In this document: in pieces, positions 44,835-54,343 of the stretch
Layout of the letters: each line of letters starts with the position of its first letter
How positions within the stretch are numbered: position 1 is the first letter of the stretch
NCBI GenBank assembly: GCA_949373155.1
Contig: CASICK010000001.1
Coordinates: 124,001 to 188,000, forward strand
Source: an uncultured Synechococcus sp.
Lineage (GTDB): Bacteria > Cyanobacteriota > Cyanobacteriia > PCC-6307 > Cyanobiaceae
Direction: 5' to 3'
DNA length: 64,000 bases
Notes under the pieces: model-generated
What the model was told of the DNA's origin: nothing
Seen by the model: only the letters and a program-made list of their open reading frames with translations
Database searches by the model: none
Made by a program: the position numbers and the translations under genes

Positions 44835-45674
44835 ATGCCGATGCGTGTGGCTTTTCTCGGGCCGGAGGGGACCTATGGGGAGCGGGCTGCTCGCAGCCTC
44901 ATGAGACTTGAGGCCATTGAAAATCCAGCGCTAGTGGCGTGTTCGGGGCTTCGCTCTGTGGTGGAACATGTTGCTGATGGTCGCTGCGAATCGGCCGTGG
45001 TGCCTGTGGAAAACTCCGTTGAGGGTGGGGTCACGGCAATCCTTGACGCTCTCTGGTCTTATTCGAACTTGAGAATTCGTCGCGCTGTTGTTCTACCGAT
45101 TCGTCATGCGCTGCTGAGCAGCGGGTCACTTGACAGTATTTCGGAAGTCTTATCCCATCCTCAGGCGCTTGCCCAATGCAGCGGCTGGTTGGCGCGTCAT
45201 TTACCGCAAGCCGTGCAACTTCCAGCCAGCTCCACCGCTGAAGCGGCCAGGATGGTGCGTGGCAGTCACTTCAGGGCAGCCATTGCCGATCGCTCGTTAG
45301 CGGGGCAGCAGGGACTCCAGGAGCTGGCCTATCCAGTGAATGATGTCGCTGGAAACCGCACCCGCTTTTTGTTGCTTCAGAACGGTGAGGTGAGTTGTGA
45401 GGGAGATGTTGCGAGTCTTGCCTTTTCACTGCATCAAAACGCGCCTGGGGCGTTGATCGAGGCCTTGCAAGCGATCAGTGATCTTGGACTCAACATGAGC
45501 CGGATTGAATCGCGTCCTTCAAAGCGTGAGCTTGGTGAGTATGTGTTTTTTGTGGATGTGGAGTTACCAGGGCAACAGACGGCTGCGTTGCTTGAGAGTC
45601 TGACTACAAGCCTTCAGCCATTGTGTGAACACCTTCTCCACTTCGGGGCTTACCCCAGTTCAGTGTTGGAGTAG
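44835..45674 (+). CDS. pheA: Prephenate dehydratase
   Basis: The 279-residue product makes phenylpyruvate from prephenate. The N-terminal catalytic domain begins RVAFLGPEGTYGERAA, contains VVPVENSVEGGV and ends with the NRTRFLLL segment that carries the catalytic Thr-Arg. A C-terminal ACT domain for phenylalanine feedback (GALIEALQAISDLGLNMSRIESRPSK, then EYVFFVD) is complete. No chorismate mutase domain is fused. The ATG at 44835 is chosen because MPMRVAFLGPEG fits the family start. The 3' end overlaps the convergent methyltransferase by 25 bases. Confidence 0.96.
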   Translation: MPMRVAFLGPEGTYGERAARSLMRLEAIENPALVACSGLRSVVEHVADGRCESAVVPVENSVEGGVTAILDALWSYSNLRIRRAVVLPIRHALLSSGSLDSISEVLSHPQALAQCSGWLARHLPQAVQLPASSTAEAARMVRGSHFRAAIADRSLAGQQGLQELAYPVNDVAGNRTRFLLLQNGEVSCEGDVASLAFSLHQNAPGALIEALQAISDLGLNMSRIESRPSKRELGEYVFFVDVELPGQQTAALLESLTTSLQPLCEHLLHFGAYPSSVLE

Positions 45675-46609
45675 TCCGTTTTAAAGACGCCGAACTGCAT
45701 CATCCCCCTTGCAAAAGCCCAGCGCATCAACAGCAGCGTTGGGGTTTCACGAAGGCCCTGCAGGACGGCCTTTGGTCCAAGACGGAGAATCGCATTGGGC
45801 CTGCGGATTCCTTCAAGGATGGACTCATTCCAGGAGGGCAATGTGGCGTCTGTCCAATCGTCGGTGCTGATCGTGCCGCGACGATGAGGGCTGCTTTCAA
45901 GGTTTTGGCGAAAGCCTCGGATGCTGGCGAATTCGGGATGCGCCCATTGCGTGAGTAATTGGTGCATCACCCAGCGTTCGCGCCGATTAAGGGCGCCATC
46001 GACAGGATCGCGGCGATTCCAGTCGGCAACGGCTAGACGACCTCCAGGTTTCAGGACTCGCAGGAGTTCGTCGGCAAACCTCTGCTTATCGGGCATATGA
46101 GGGCCGGCTTCGACCGTCCAAACGGCGTCAAAGCTTTGATCCTCAAGTTGGAGATTGAGGGCATCCATCACCGCGAAGCGACAGGACAATGTGTCTGCTG
46201 TTAGATGGGTGGCCCTGTTCACCTGAGCTGGGCTGATGCTGATGCCTAATACATCTAAACCGTAGTCACGGGAAAGGATCCTGGCGCTTCCTCCGATGCC
46301 GCAACCCACGTCCAAGACACGGGATCCTGGCGGTAATTGATCGAAGCCACTCCAGCGGACCAACTCATGAACGAAGTCGGCTTTGGCCTGCCTGAAATCC
46401 CGAGGCTGGGGTGGGGATCCGTAATGCCCAAGATGCACATGCTCACCCCAAAGAGATTCCAGTAACTGGTCATCGGTCCAGGCGTCGTATGCGGCAGCAA
46501 CGCTCTCACTGGAGTGGTAAGCGCGGTTGCGACGATTCCAGAGCTGGTAGGCGCCAGCCAAGAGCAGTAATCCAGCTGCTGTTGGTATGAGAACAGTTGG
46601 TGAAGGCAT
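45650..46609 (-). CDS. MPBQ/MSBQ methyltransferase
   Basis: The 319-residue protein has an N-terminal membrane span (residues 4-22) and a SAM methyltransferase domain with motif I VLDVGCGIGGSARIL. The segments YHSSESVAAAYDAWTDDQLLESLWGEHVHLGHYG and AVWTVEAGPHMPDKQRFADELLRVLKPGG, and the C-terminal PTLLLMRWAFARGMMQFGVFK, match the Synechocystis slr0418-type enzyme. That enzyme methylates 2-methyl-6-phytyl- and 2-methyl-6-solanesyl-benzoquinol in plastoquinone and tocopherol synthesis. It shares one base with the upstream Lon-N gene. Confidence 0.9.
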   Translation of the reverse strand: MPSPTVLIPTAAGLLLLAGAYQLWNRRNRAYHSSESVAAAYDAWTDDQLLESLWGEHVHLGHYGSPPQPRDFRQAKADFVHELVRWSGFDQLPPGSRVLDVGCGIGGSARILSRDYGLDVLGISISPAQVNRATHLTADTLSCRFAVMDALNLQLEDQSFDAVWTVEAGPHMPDKQRFADELLRVLKPGGRLAVADWNRRDPVDGALNRRERWVMHQLLTQWAHPEFASIRGFRQNLESSPHRRGTISTDDWTDATLPSWNESILEGIRRPNAILRLGPKAVLQGLRETPTLLLMRWAFARGMMQFGVFKTDYSNTELG

Positions 46610-47271
46610 TAACCGTTGCTCGGATCGGTCTCTGACAGCGTGTCGCGTAAAACGGTGCGAGCAGCGAGCTGACGACGGGTCTCATCCAGCATTTCGAACT
46701 CCTGCTCCAGACGCGTGCGCGTGCTGGTGAGCTCTAGGAGGTCTTGTTGTTGATCGGCTACCGGACCTCCTAGATGCGCTCCGATCCAGAAGGAGAGCTC
46801 GCGAGGAAGGTCTGGAAGGTCGTCAGGCAGTGAAGATTTGGAGTCGGTCAGCTTGCCCGTGAGTTCAACAACATCTTTCAAGGCTTGAGTCACGGTCGCT
46901 GCTAAAGACTCCAATTCGCTGGTGTTGTTGACCGGTTCGTCTTCGATCCAACTAACCATTGCGGAACGAAAGGGCGTCTCTCTGGTGACGTTGAGCACCC
47001 GGAAGCGCTGTTGTCCGAGGGTCACAATGTTGCTACGACCATCGTCTCCGGTTTGATGCTGAATGATCTCAGCACAGCATCCAACAGCGGCCATCGTTTG
47101 TTGATCCGGGTCCCAACGCACGATGCCAAAACGTCTATCTGTTTCTAAGACGCTCTGCAACATCATTCGGTAGCGCGACTCGAAGATATGCAGTGGCAGA
47201 ACGTCACTTGGGAATAGGACCACATCCGGCAGAGGAAACAGAGGGAGTTCTCTGACGGACAGATCAGCCAC
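46609..47271 (-). CDS. Lon N-terminal (substrate-binding) domain protein
   Basis: The 220-residue protein consists of a stand-alone Lon substrate-binding domain (RELPLFPLPDVVLFPSDVLPLHIFESRYRMMLQSVL, then GVVRWD-like FGIVRWDPD and VGCCAEI). It lacks the AAA and protease domains. Such proteins are widespread in cyanobacteria and proteobacteria; the role is uncertain. It lies between rpsJ and the methyltransferase on the same strand and could be the last part of the str transcript. Confidence 0.9.
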   Translation of the reverse strand: MADLSVRELPLFPLPDVVLFPSDVLPLHIFESRYRMMLQSVLETDRRFGIVRWDPDQQTMAAVGCCAEIIQHQTGDDGRSNIVTLGQQRFRVLNVTRETPFRSAMVSWIEDEPVNNTSELESLAATVTQALKDVVELTGKLTDSKSSLPDDLPDLPRELSFWIGAHLGGPVADQQQDLLELTSTRTRLEQEFEMLDETRRQLAARTVLRDTLSETDPSNG

Positions 47272-47328
47272 GCAGGATTTAGGCGAAGAGCAGAATCCTA
47301 GGCAGCTAATCGTTGGATGGGGCTCAGA

Positions 47329-47649
47329 TCAGAGCTTGACCTCGATGTCGACTCCACTGGGAAGGTCGAGCTTCATCAGAGCATCGATGGTCTTCGCTGA
47401 GGGGCTGTAAATATCAATGATGCGGCGATGGGTTCGCGTTTCGAAGTGCTCGCGTGAATCTTTATCCACGTGGGGAGAGCGCAGAACGCAGTAAATTTTG
47501 CGCTTCGTTGGCAGTGGAATCGGGCCGATGGCCGTTGCTGCCGTGTTGTCGGCAGTTTCAATGATTTTGTCGCAAGAGAGATCCAGCATGCGGCGATCAA
47601 ACGCCTTGAGACGAATGCGGATCTTTTGCTGAGCGATTGCGGTGGACAT
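47329..47649 (-). CDS. rpsJ: 30S ribosomal protein S10
   Basis: The 106-residue protein has the S10 core: [54 protein letters not shown] and [33 protein letters not shown]. It binds the head of the 30S subunit and, with NusB, acts in antitermination. Last gene of the str operon here, separated from tuf by a 153-base gap with two hairpins. Confidence 0.98.
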   Translation of the reverse strand: MSTAIAQQKIRIRLKAFDRRMLDLSCDKIIETADNTAATAIGPIPLPTKRKIYCVLRSPHVDKDSREHFETRTHRRIIDIYSPSAKTIDALMKLDLPSGVDIEVKL

Positions 47650-47707
47650 GGAGGCGCGAGAAAGTCCCTAAAAGAGACTGAGAGGTTGGATTGTCTAGGT
47701 TCGGACA

Positions 47708-47736
47708 GGAAGAGCGACAGGCTCTGAAGCTCTTCC
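47708..47736 (-). repeat. Inverted repeat in the tuf-rpsJ gap
   Basis: GGAAGAGC (47708-47715) and GCTCTTCC (47729-47736) form a perfect 8-bp stem with a 13-base loop. No T run follows on the minus strand. Confidence 0.75.
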
Positions 47737-47745
47737 ACTCAAGAA

Positions 47746-47787
47746 CTGTAAGGGACGGTCTCACCGCGGTCAGGCTGACCCTTACAG
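47746..47787 (-). repeat. Inverted repeat just after tuf
   Basis: CTGTAAGGG (47746-47754) and CCCTTACAG (47779-47787) form a perfect 9-bp stem enclosing 24 bases, 16 bases after the tuf stop codon. It may be an attenuator, processing or stabilising hairpin before rpsJ. Confidence 0.75.
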
Positions 47788-47802
47788 GGATTGAGGATTA
47801 GA

Positions 47803-49002
47803 TCATTCGATGATCTTGGAGACCACGCCAGCTCCGATGGTGCGACCACCTTCGCGAATTGCGAAGCGCATGCCCAATTCCATGGCAACAGGGCAGATCA
47901 ACTCACCAGTCATCTGGATGTTGTCTCCAGGCATGACCATTTCAACGTTGGTGCCATCTTCCGCAGTGAATGCGGTGATCTGCCCCGTCACGTCGGTGGT
48001 ACGGATATAGAACTGCGGGCGGTAGCCAGCAAAGAAAGGGGTGTGGCGACCCCCTTCTTCTTTCTTGAGGACGTAAACCTGGCCCTCAAACTTGGTGTGA
48101 GGTGTGATGGAGCCGGGCTTCACAAGCACCATGCCGCGCTCGATGTCTTCCTTCTGGATGCCGCGAAGCAGGAGCCCCACGTTGTCGCCGGCCATGCCCT
48201 CGTCGAGCAGTTTGCGGAACATCTCCACACCGGTAACGGTGGTTTTGCGGGGATCTCTGATGCCCACGACTTCGACTTCTTCGCCAACTTTGACGATGCC
48301 GCGTTCGATACGACCCGTTGCGACGGTGCCACGTCCAGTGATGGAGAACACATCTTCGATCGCCATCAAGAATGGCTTATCAATTTCTCGCTCTGGCTCG
48401 GGGATGCTTTCATCCACTGCAGCCATCAGTTCTTCAATTTTGGCTTCCCATTCTGCTTCGCCTTCGATGGCTTTTAGGCCAGAGACTTGAACGACAGGAA
48501 TGTCATCTCCTGGGAAGTCATAGCTGGACAGCAACTCACGGATTTCCATCTCAACGAGCTCGATGATCTCTTCGTCATCGACCATGTCGCACTTATTTAG
48601 TGCAACAACCAAGGCGGGAACGCCAACTTGCTTGGCGAGCAGAATGTGCTCCTTGGTTTGGGCCATGGGGCCGTCGGTGGCTGCACACACGAGGATGGCG
48701 CCATCCATCTGAGCAGCACCCGTGATCATGTTTTTCACATAGTCCGCGTGACCAGGGCAGTCAACGTGGGCGTAGTGGCGCTTTTCGGTTTCGTACTCAA
48801 CGTGAGCAGTATTAATGGTGATGCCGCGCTCGCGCTCTTCAGGAGCACCGTCAATGTCGGCATAGTTTTGAACCTCGGCCATCCCTTTCTTGGCGAGCAC
48901 GTTTGTGATCGCGGCGGTGAGGGTGGTTTTGCCGTGGTCAACGTGGCCGATGGTGCCGATGTTGACGTGGGGCTTGTTCCTTTCGAACTTCTCGCGAGCC
49001 AT
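47803..49002 (-). CDS. tuf: Elongation factor Tu
   Basis: The 399-residue GTPase delivers aminoacyl-tRNA to the ribosome. The G1 loop [19 protein letters not shown] and NKCDM are all present, as are the domain 2 and 3 segments [13 protein letters not shown] and [13 protein letters not shown]. Length is the usual bacterial one with a short cyanobacterial insertion. It follows fusA by 41 bases on the same strand. Only one copy is in this window. Confidence 0.99.
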   Translation of the reverse strand: MAREKFERNKPHVNIGTIGHVDHGKTTLTAAITNVLAKKGMAEVQNYADIDGAPEERERGITINTAHVEYETEKRHYAHVDCPGHADYVKNMITGAAQMDGAILVCAATDGPMAQTKEHILLAKQVGVPALVVALNKCDMVDDEEIIELVEMEIRELLSSYDFPGDDIPVVQVSGLKAIEGEAEWEAKIEELMAAVDESIPEPEREIDKPFLMAIEDVFSITGRGTVATGRIERGIVKVGEEVEVVGIRDPRKTTVTGVEMFRKLLDEGMAGDNVGLLLRGIQKEDIERGMVLVKPGSITPHTKFEGQVYVLKKEEGGRHTPFFAGYRPQFYIRTTDVTGQITAFTAEDGTNVEMVMPGDNIQMTGELICPVAMELGMRFAIREGGRTIGAGVVSKIIE

Positions 49003-49043
49003 TTTGGTAAAGAATCTAGGGGTGAATTAAGGGAGTGTAGAGA

Positions 49044-51119
49044 TCAGGAATTGCCCTGATTCTTGGAGATGATGGCCTCGGCCACGTTGCGAGGAACATC
49101 CTCGTAGTGACTGAACTCCATCGAGAAAATACCCCGACCCTGGGTCATGGATCGGAGTTCGGTGGCATAGCCGAACATCTCGGCCAAGGGCACCTTGGAA
49201 GAGACTTTAGACGTTCCGTCGTCGACGGACTGTCCCTCGACCTGTCCTCTGCGGGAGGACAGGTCGCCGATGACCGAACCGAGGAAATCCTCGGGGACTT
49301 CGACTTCGACCTTCATCATCGGCTCAAGAAGCACAGGATTGCACTTCTTGACCGCATCCTTGAAGGCCATTGAGCCAGCAATCTTAAATGCCATCTCCGA
49401 CGAGTCCACATCGTGGTAAGACCCATCGATAATCGTGCATTTGACATCGATCAGCGGATAACCCGCAATGACGCCTGACTCGCAGGTCTCCTTCATGCCT
49501 TGCTCGGCAGGCTTGATGTATTCCTTAGGAACGGTTCCACCAACAACTTTATTGATGAATTCAAAGCCTGATTCGGGTTCGCCAGGTTCCATCTCGATCA
49601 CGACGTGACCGTATTGGCCTTTACCACCCGTTTGCCTGGAGAACTTCCCTTCTCCTTTGGATGAACCACGAATGGTTTCTCGGTAGGACACCTGAGGAGC
49701 ACCGATATTGGCTTCTACTTTGAATTCGCGCAGCATGCGGTCCACCAGAATTTCAAGGTGGAGTTCGCCCATGCCCGCAATCACGGTTTGTCCCGTTTCC
49801 TGATCGGTACGAACGCGGAAAGTGGGGTCTTCTTCGGCCAAAGACACCAGGGCTTTGGAGAGCTTCTCCATATCGCCTTTGGTCTTGGGTTCCACCGCAA
49901 CTGAGATCACCGGCTCTGGCACAAAAAGTGTTTCCAGCACAATCGGATCGTCTGTTGCGCAGAGGGTGTCTCCGGTGGTTGTGTTCTTGAGACCAAGAAC
50001 GGCTCCAAGATCTCCAGCTCGCAAGGCATCAACTTCTTCGCGATCGTCGGCTTTCAGCACAACGAGACGAGAAATACGTTCTTTAGTATCTTTGGTGGAA
50101 TTCAAGACGTAGCTTCCTTTTTCAAGGACGCCTGAATACATGCGAACAAAGGTGAGCTTTCCGTAAGGATCAGCCATCACCTTGAAGGCCAGAGCACTGA
50201 AGGGTGCGCTGTCGTCGGATGGACGAAAAGCTTCTTTGCCGTTTGGCAGAAGTCCTTGAATCGGAGGTACGTCAATTGGCGCTGGAAGGTAATCAACAAC
50301 CGCGTCGAGAACGAGTTGAACTCCCTTGTTTTTAAAGGCTGAACCACAAAGCACAGGAACCAATTTGTGCTTAAGAACACCAGTACGGATGCCTTGCTTC
50401 AAATCGGCATCTGAAAGTTCGCCTGATTCCAGAAACTTTTCGATGAGATCTTCATCATTTTCGGCAATCGTTTCCATTAAAATATTTCTCCACTTATCAA
50501 CCTCATCTTTCATGCTGGCCGGAACATCAGTGATTTCGATGTCTTGGCCTAAATCATCCTTATAAATATTAGCTTTGTTTGCAACAAGATCAATAATTCC
50601 GCTGAGTTCGCCTTCAGCTCCAATTGGAAGCTGAATGGGGACCGCATTGGCTTTGAGTCGATCCTTGATTTGTCCAAAAACCTTCAAGAAATCGGCACCA
50701 GTCCGATCCATCTTGTTGACAAACACCATCCGTGGCACGGAATAACGGTCGGCTTGGCGCCACACCGTTTCTGATTGCGGTTGTACACCACCAACGGCAC
50801 AAAAAACTGCGATCACGCCATCGAGAACGCGCATGGAGCGTTCAACTTCGATAGTGAAATCAACGTGCCCAGGAGTATCAATGATATTAATCCGATGATC
50901 ATTCCAACTTGTGGAAATAGCAGCGGCAGTAATCGTGATCCCTCGCTCACGCTCTTGGGCCATCCAGTCGGTTACGGCCGCACCGTCATGCACCTCACCA
51001 ATTTTGTGCACCACACCGGAGTAGAACAGAATCCTCTCAGTGGTGGTTGTTTTACCAGCGTCAATATGGGCTGCAATACCAATATTTCTGACGCGTTCCA
51101 GGGGAAAGTCGCGTGCCAC
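49044..51119 (-). CDS. fusA: Elongation factor G
   Basis: The 691-residue translocase has the GTPase motifs [26 protein letters not shown] and [10 protein letters not shown]. Domain II to V landmarks are also present ([35 protein letters not shown]-like [19 protein letters not shown]). Length is normal. It lies between rpsG and tuf in the conserved str operon. The rpsG-fusA gap contains a 9-bp hairpin. Confidence 0.99.
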   Translation of the reverse strand: MARDFPLERVRNIGIAAHIDAGKTTTTERILFYSGVVHKIGEVHDGAAVTDWMAQERERGITITAAAISTSWNDHRINIIDTPGHVDFTIEVERSMRVLDGVIAVFCAVGGVQPQSETVWRQADRYSVPRMVFVNKMDRTGADFLKVFGQIKDRLKANAVPIQLPIGAEGELSGIIDLVANKANIYKDDLGQDIEITDVPASMKDEVDKWRNILMETIAENDEDLIEKFLESGELSDADLKQGIRTGVLKHKLVPVLCGSAFKNKGVQLVLDAVVDYLPAPIDVPPIQGLLPNGKEAFRPSDDSAPFSALAFKVMADPYGKLTFVRMYSGVLEKGSYVLNSTKDTKERISRLVVLKADDREEVDALRAGDLGAVLGLKNTTTGDTLCATDDPIVLETLFVPEPVISVAVEPKTKGDMEKLSKALVSLAEEDPTFRVRTDQETGQTVIAGMGELHLEILVDRMLREFKVEANIGAPQVSYRETIRGSSKGEGKFSRQTGGKGQYGHVVIEMEPGEPESGFEFINKVVGGTVPKEYIKPAEQGMKETCESGVIAGYPLIDVKCTIIDGSYHDVDSSEMAFKIAGSMAFKDAVKKCNPVLLEPMMKVEVEVPEDFLGSVIGDLSSRRGQVEGQSVDDGTSKVSSKVPLAEMFGYATELRSMTQGRGIFSMEFSHYEDVPRNVAEAIISKNQGNS

Positions 51120-51163
51120 AGGATACTCCGGGAGGGCGTTAAAAGGCGAATGTGACTCTACAT

Positions 51164-51188
51164 GTCAACCTGGGCAAATCAGGTTGAC
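51164..51188 (-). repeat. Inverted repeat in the rpsG-fusA gap
   Basis: GTCAACCTG (51164-51172) and CAGGTTGAC (51180-51188) form a perfect 9-bp stem with a 7-base loop, 6 bases after the rpsG stop. There is no T run, so it is more likely an mRNA processing or regulatory hairpin than a terminator. Confidence 0.8.
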
Positions 51189-51194
51189 TGAAGA

Positions 51195-51665
51195 TCAGTA
51201 GCGATAGTGGGCGAAAGCTTTGTTGGCTTCAGCCATCTTGTGTGTCTCTTCTCGTTTGCGGACGGCACTACCGGCTTCGTTCGCGGCATCCATTAATTCT
51301 CCAGCAAGCTTTTGGGACATGCTGCGACCATTACGTGATCTTGAAAAGTTCACGAGCCAACGCAGGGCCATTGCTGTACCCCGTTCTTGGCGGACTTCCA
51401 TCGGAACTTGATAAGTCGCACCACCAACACGGCGTGCACGCACTTCTACGAGTGGAGTCGCGTTCTTGACTGCCGTTTCGAACAGCTCGACGGGGTCGCT
51501 ACCGGTTCGTTCACCGATTAGTCCAAATGCATCCGAAAGAATGCGTTGGGCGGTGGACTTTTTCCCATGCTTCATCAATCGAGCCACCATCATCGTGGCG
51601 AGGCGATTGTTGAATTGTGGATCCGGCAGGATCGGACGTTTGACTGCAGCGTTACGGCGTGACAT
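51195..51665 (-). CDS. rpsG: 30S ribosomal protein S7
   Basis: The 156-residue protein nucleates the 30S head on 16S rRNA. The sequence [42 protein letters not shown] and the arm [19 protein letters not shown] are typical. It is about 50 bases downstream of rpsL. In other bacteria S7 represses its own operon; the hairpin after this gene could be a target, which is speculation. Confidence 0.98.
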   Translation of the reverse strand: MSRRNAAVKRPILPDPQFNNRLATMMVARLMKHGKKSTAQRILSDAFGLIGERTGSDPVELFETAVKNATPLVEVRARRVGGATYQVPMEVRQERGTAMALRWLVNFSRSRNGRSMSQKLAGELMDAANEAGSAVRKREETHKMAEANKAFAHYRY

Positions 51666-51715
51666 GAACCGTTAGGAGGGGAGTAACAGGGTGAAAAAAG
51701 TGAAAAGAGTGAGGA

Positions 51716-52090
51716 TCACTCTTTGGGCGCCTTGGCGCCGTACTTCGAACGGGATTGACGGCGGTCCTTGACACCAGCGGTGTCCAAGGTTCCACGAATG
51801 ATGTGGTAGCGAACACCGGGAAGATCCTTGACGCGTCCTCCACGGATGAGGACCACGGAGTGTTCTTGGAGGTTATGGCCGATGCCACCGATGTAAGCCG
51901 TGACCTCGAATCCTGAGGTGAGGCGTACACGGGCCACTTTGCGTAAAGCCGAATTCGGCTTCTTCGGCGTGGAGGTATACACGCGGGTGCATACACCCCT
52001 TCGCTCCGGGCAAGCCCTTAGCGCAGGAGATTTTGTTTTCGCCTTGAGTGTTTGACGCTCGTGGCGGATTAGTTGCTGGATGGTTGGCAT
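51716..52090 (-). CDS. rpsL: 30S ribosomal protein S12
   Basis: The 124-residue protein is part of the decoding centre. The conserved blocks [37 protein letters not shown] and [27 protein letters not shown] are intact, including the Lys of the PKKPNS loop where streptomycin-resistance changes occur in other bacteria. First gene of the str operon. Confidence 0.99.
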
Positions 52091-52167
52091 CGACGGTCGG
52101 GATGCGGCCGGAGACCCGACCTAGTTCGACAATCCGTCACCATACTTGTTCGTCCGACCTTTTCTTC

Positions 52168-52506
52168 TCAACAGCGGGAAAATGCACTCCCGCACAAACA
52201 GCAACGCACGTTGTCCTGGGGGCTGATCAGAAAGCCACCGCCACTCAGATCACCGCGGTAATCCAGGCACAGACCTTCCAGCAGATGAAGTTGGTCCTCT
52301 GGAGCGTGAAGCGTGACTCCGTCGGCTCGAGCCATGGCAATTCCTGCGAGATGCCCCGGGCGCAAGCGGATCACGTGTTGCTCACAACTTCCGGAGACCA
52401 AGTCGAGGTGCATCAATCCTGGAGTCCCTGCTACAGCAGCCTGACGACCGAGTTCCGCCGCAGCTGAGGAGCTAATGGAGAACGTGGCGCCCATAGCCGT
52501 TCGCAT
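52168..52506 (-). CDS. IscA/HesB-like protein with incomplete Cys set
   Basis: The 112-residue protein (from the ATG at 52506) has the A-type iron-sulfur carrier layout: FSISSSAAAELGRQAA, a middle part with GTPGLMHLDLVSG, and a C-terminal GGFLISPQDNVRCCLCGSAF that resembles the CxCGxSF end. The usual first cysteine (in the GCSG position) is replaced here by GTPG, so only the C-terminal cysteines remain. It may be a divergent carrier with another role. It lies just downstream of the NAGPA-domain gene on the same strand and upstream of the str operon. Confidence 0.75.
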   Translation of the reverse strand: MRTAMGATFSISSSAAAELGRQAAVAGTPGLMHLDLVSGSCEQHVIRLRPGHLAGIAMARADGVTLHAPEDQLHLLEGLCLDYRGDLSGGGFLISPQDNVRCCLCGSAFSRC

Positions 52507-52516
52507 GCTGATGGAC

Positions 52517-54241
52517 TCAGTTTGCCAGCACTCTGGATCCAGCACTCACAAAGCCGAGGCCGTTTTGTACGCGAGGAGTGATGCCCCGCCCGGTCATCAC
52601 AGTTGTCTGAGCGATGAGCATGGTGGTTGAACCTCCCCCGTCGAGATTGAGCGCCTCAGTGAGCCCAAGTTGTCTTAGCGCCAGGCTTGTTTCTAGAAGG
52701 GTGGGATCACTGCCATTGGCGCCTTTGACGGCAAGGAGCCAAAGCCGCTCCTTGTCTTGAGCCACAACGGTGCGAGGTGCTGAACCGGCAAGAAAGCCAG
52801 GGCTAAAGCCTTCCTGGCGTCCATTCAGAACAACCCTGCTCTTCTGTAGGAGAAGGGGGCCTCCCCCCATCACTTGAGGGCGTTCACCCAAGCGATTGGA
52901 GCTGCGGGTGGTGATGGTCACTCCATCCCCAACCTGCGCAGGAAGTGCCGTCCCCCCACGCGCAACGATCAGATCTCCCTTTGAGGGCAAAGGAACGCCG
53001 CGAACGAGGGCGGCTTGGTCGTACACCGCATCAACGCGTCCTTCCCTGAGTGTCAATGCCTGCTCTTCTCCACTGAGCGCGCGATACGTTGGGCCCCAGG
53101 CTCTGGTGTAGCGGCTGAGTCCGCGTTGGACATAACCGCTGTTAAGCATCCCGAGAGGCCAGCGCCGTTGTCCAACCACGGTCATCTCCTGGAGCAACTG
53201 CAGGCGTCCAAACATCAGGGGGCCGTTGCGGTCCCAGCCGATTGCCCCTCGGTTGAGGATTGGGCCTGAAAGCCACTCGTTGTCAAGACGAACAGCTCCA
53301 AGGGGGAGTTGGCGAACCCTGTTGAAAAAACCTCCATTCACCGCCACAAGCGCTTTGGCAGGTTGCGCCAACTGATTGAGGTAGCGCAAGCCGGGTTGGG
53401 CATGGCTGGGGGCAAGCGGGCGTAAAAGCAGAGCTGAGCTGTTGTGCTGAACGCCAGCTCGGTACAGCCTTATGGGCTTGACGCCTACTTGCACCACGCG
53501 CTGATCAAGAACCAACCCCTTCTTGATCGGATCTTGGATCTCTGGGGCGAGTAGCGCACGTTGAAACGCCTGGTACTGACGCCGTCTTGTTGAAGGATTT
53601 GTGGGGGTGATGCCGTCCAGAACAACCCGCCATGGCTTCTTAAGCGTCAAGGTCGAAAGCTTGCTCGATTGGCCAAGCAGCGTCAGCCCGCCCCGCTCCC
53701 GTCGTGTTCGCAATCCAATCCTGCGCAGATGGCTTTCCTGCAGAGGCGTGATCTTTATTTGTAGAAGCAGATCATCGTCCTGGCGCTGAACGAGGGCAGG
53801 CCCGCTGAGGTCCATCACGAGGCGATTGGCGCTGTTTCCCTTGCCTTGTCTGAGCGTTTTGAGATGGGGTTGGGGAAGGTCCACTCTCAAAGTGTTCTTG
53901 GTTCGGTTCAGTTGAACCCCGAGCGCGTTCAACCAGGGCAGCGCATCGAGGGCAACTTCATCCCCGATGGTGCGTTGCTGCAAACCGCTCAAAGGCAGTT
54001 GAACGCCAAACCACTCGAGACGTTCTCCTCCTACATCGAATACACGCTGAAATCCCATTTGCCCGACAAGTAGATCGAGAGGCAGCCAGAGCCGCTTTGG
54101 GTTCGTTGCTCCTTGGCCCTGCCATAGCCATGAGCTCGAGGTAATGATGCCGCCAATCGTTAGGCGATCTCCACTGAACTGCTCAGTGATACGAACCTCC
54201 GCAATGGGTGGTGGCGGAGGAGGGGGCATCGCTGCATGCAT
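52517..54241 (-). CDS. Phosphodiester glycosidase (NAGPA) domain protein
   Basis: The 574-residue protein starts with a short proline run and carries N-terminal repeats of about 120 residues resembling copper amine oxidase N-like modules. From about residue 290 there is a NAGPA / exopolysaccharide phosphodiester glycosidase domain: ALVAVNGGFFNRVRQLPLGAVRLDNEW, and LTEALNLDGGGSTTMLIAQ near the C-terminus. These enzymes hydrolyse phosphodiester-linked sugars; the family is typically extracytoplasmic, but no clear signal peptide is visible from this start, so the true N-terminus may differ. Its start region overlaps the upstream frame of glsF. Confidence 0.78.
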   Translation of the reverse strand: MHAAMPPPPPPPIAEVRITEQFSGDRLTIGGIITSSSWLWQGQGATNPKRLWLPLDLLVGQMGFQRVFDVGGERLEWFGVQLPLSGLQQRTIGDEVALDALPWLNALGVQLNRTKNTLRVDLPQPHLKTLRQGKGNSANRLVMDLSGPALVQRQDDDLLLQIKITPLQESHLRRIGLRTRRERGGLTLLGQSSKLSTLTLKKPWRVVLDGITPTNPSTRRRQYQAFQRALLAPEIQDPIKKGLVLDQRVVQVGVKPIRLYRAGVQHNSSALLLRPLAPSHAQPGLRYLNQLAQPAKALVAVNGGFFNRVRQLPLGAVRLDNEWLSGPILNRGAIGWDRNGPLMFGRLQLLQEMTVVGQRRWPLGMLNSGYVQRGLSRYTRAWGPTYRALSGEEQALTLREGRVDAVYDQAALVRGVPLPSKGDLIVARGGTALPAQVGDGVTITTRSSNRLGERPQVMGGGPLLLQKSRVVLNGRQEGFSPGFLAGSAPRTVVAQDKERLWLLAVKGANGSDPTLLETSLALRQLGLTEALNLDGGGSTTMLIAQTTVMTGRGITPRVQNGLGFVSAGSRVLAN

Positions 54242-54343
54242 GGCTCGACGCTAGCTGGGGTGGGCGAATCCTTAGGATCCGAAGTAGCTCAACCAGCTAC
54301 GGATTGCGAATGCCGTTGCTGTTGTACGTCTCAACTGCAGGTT

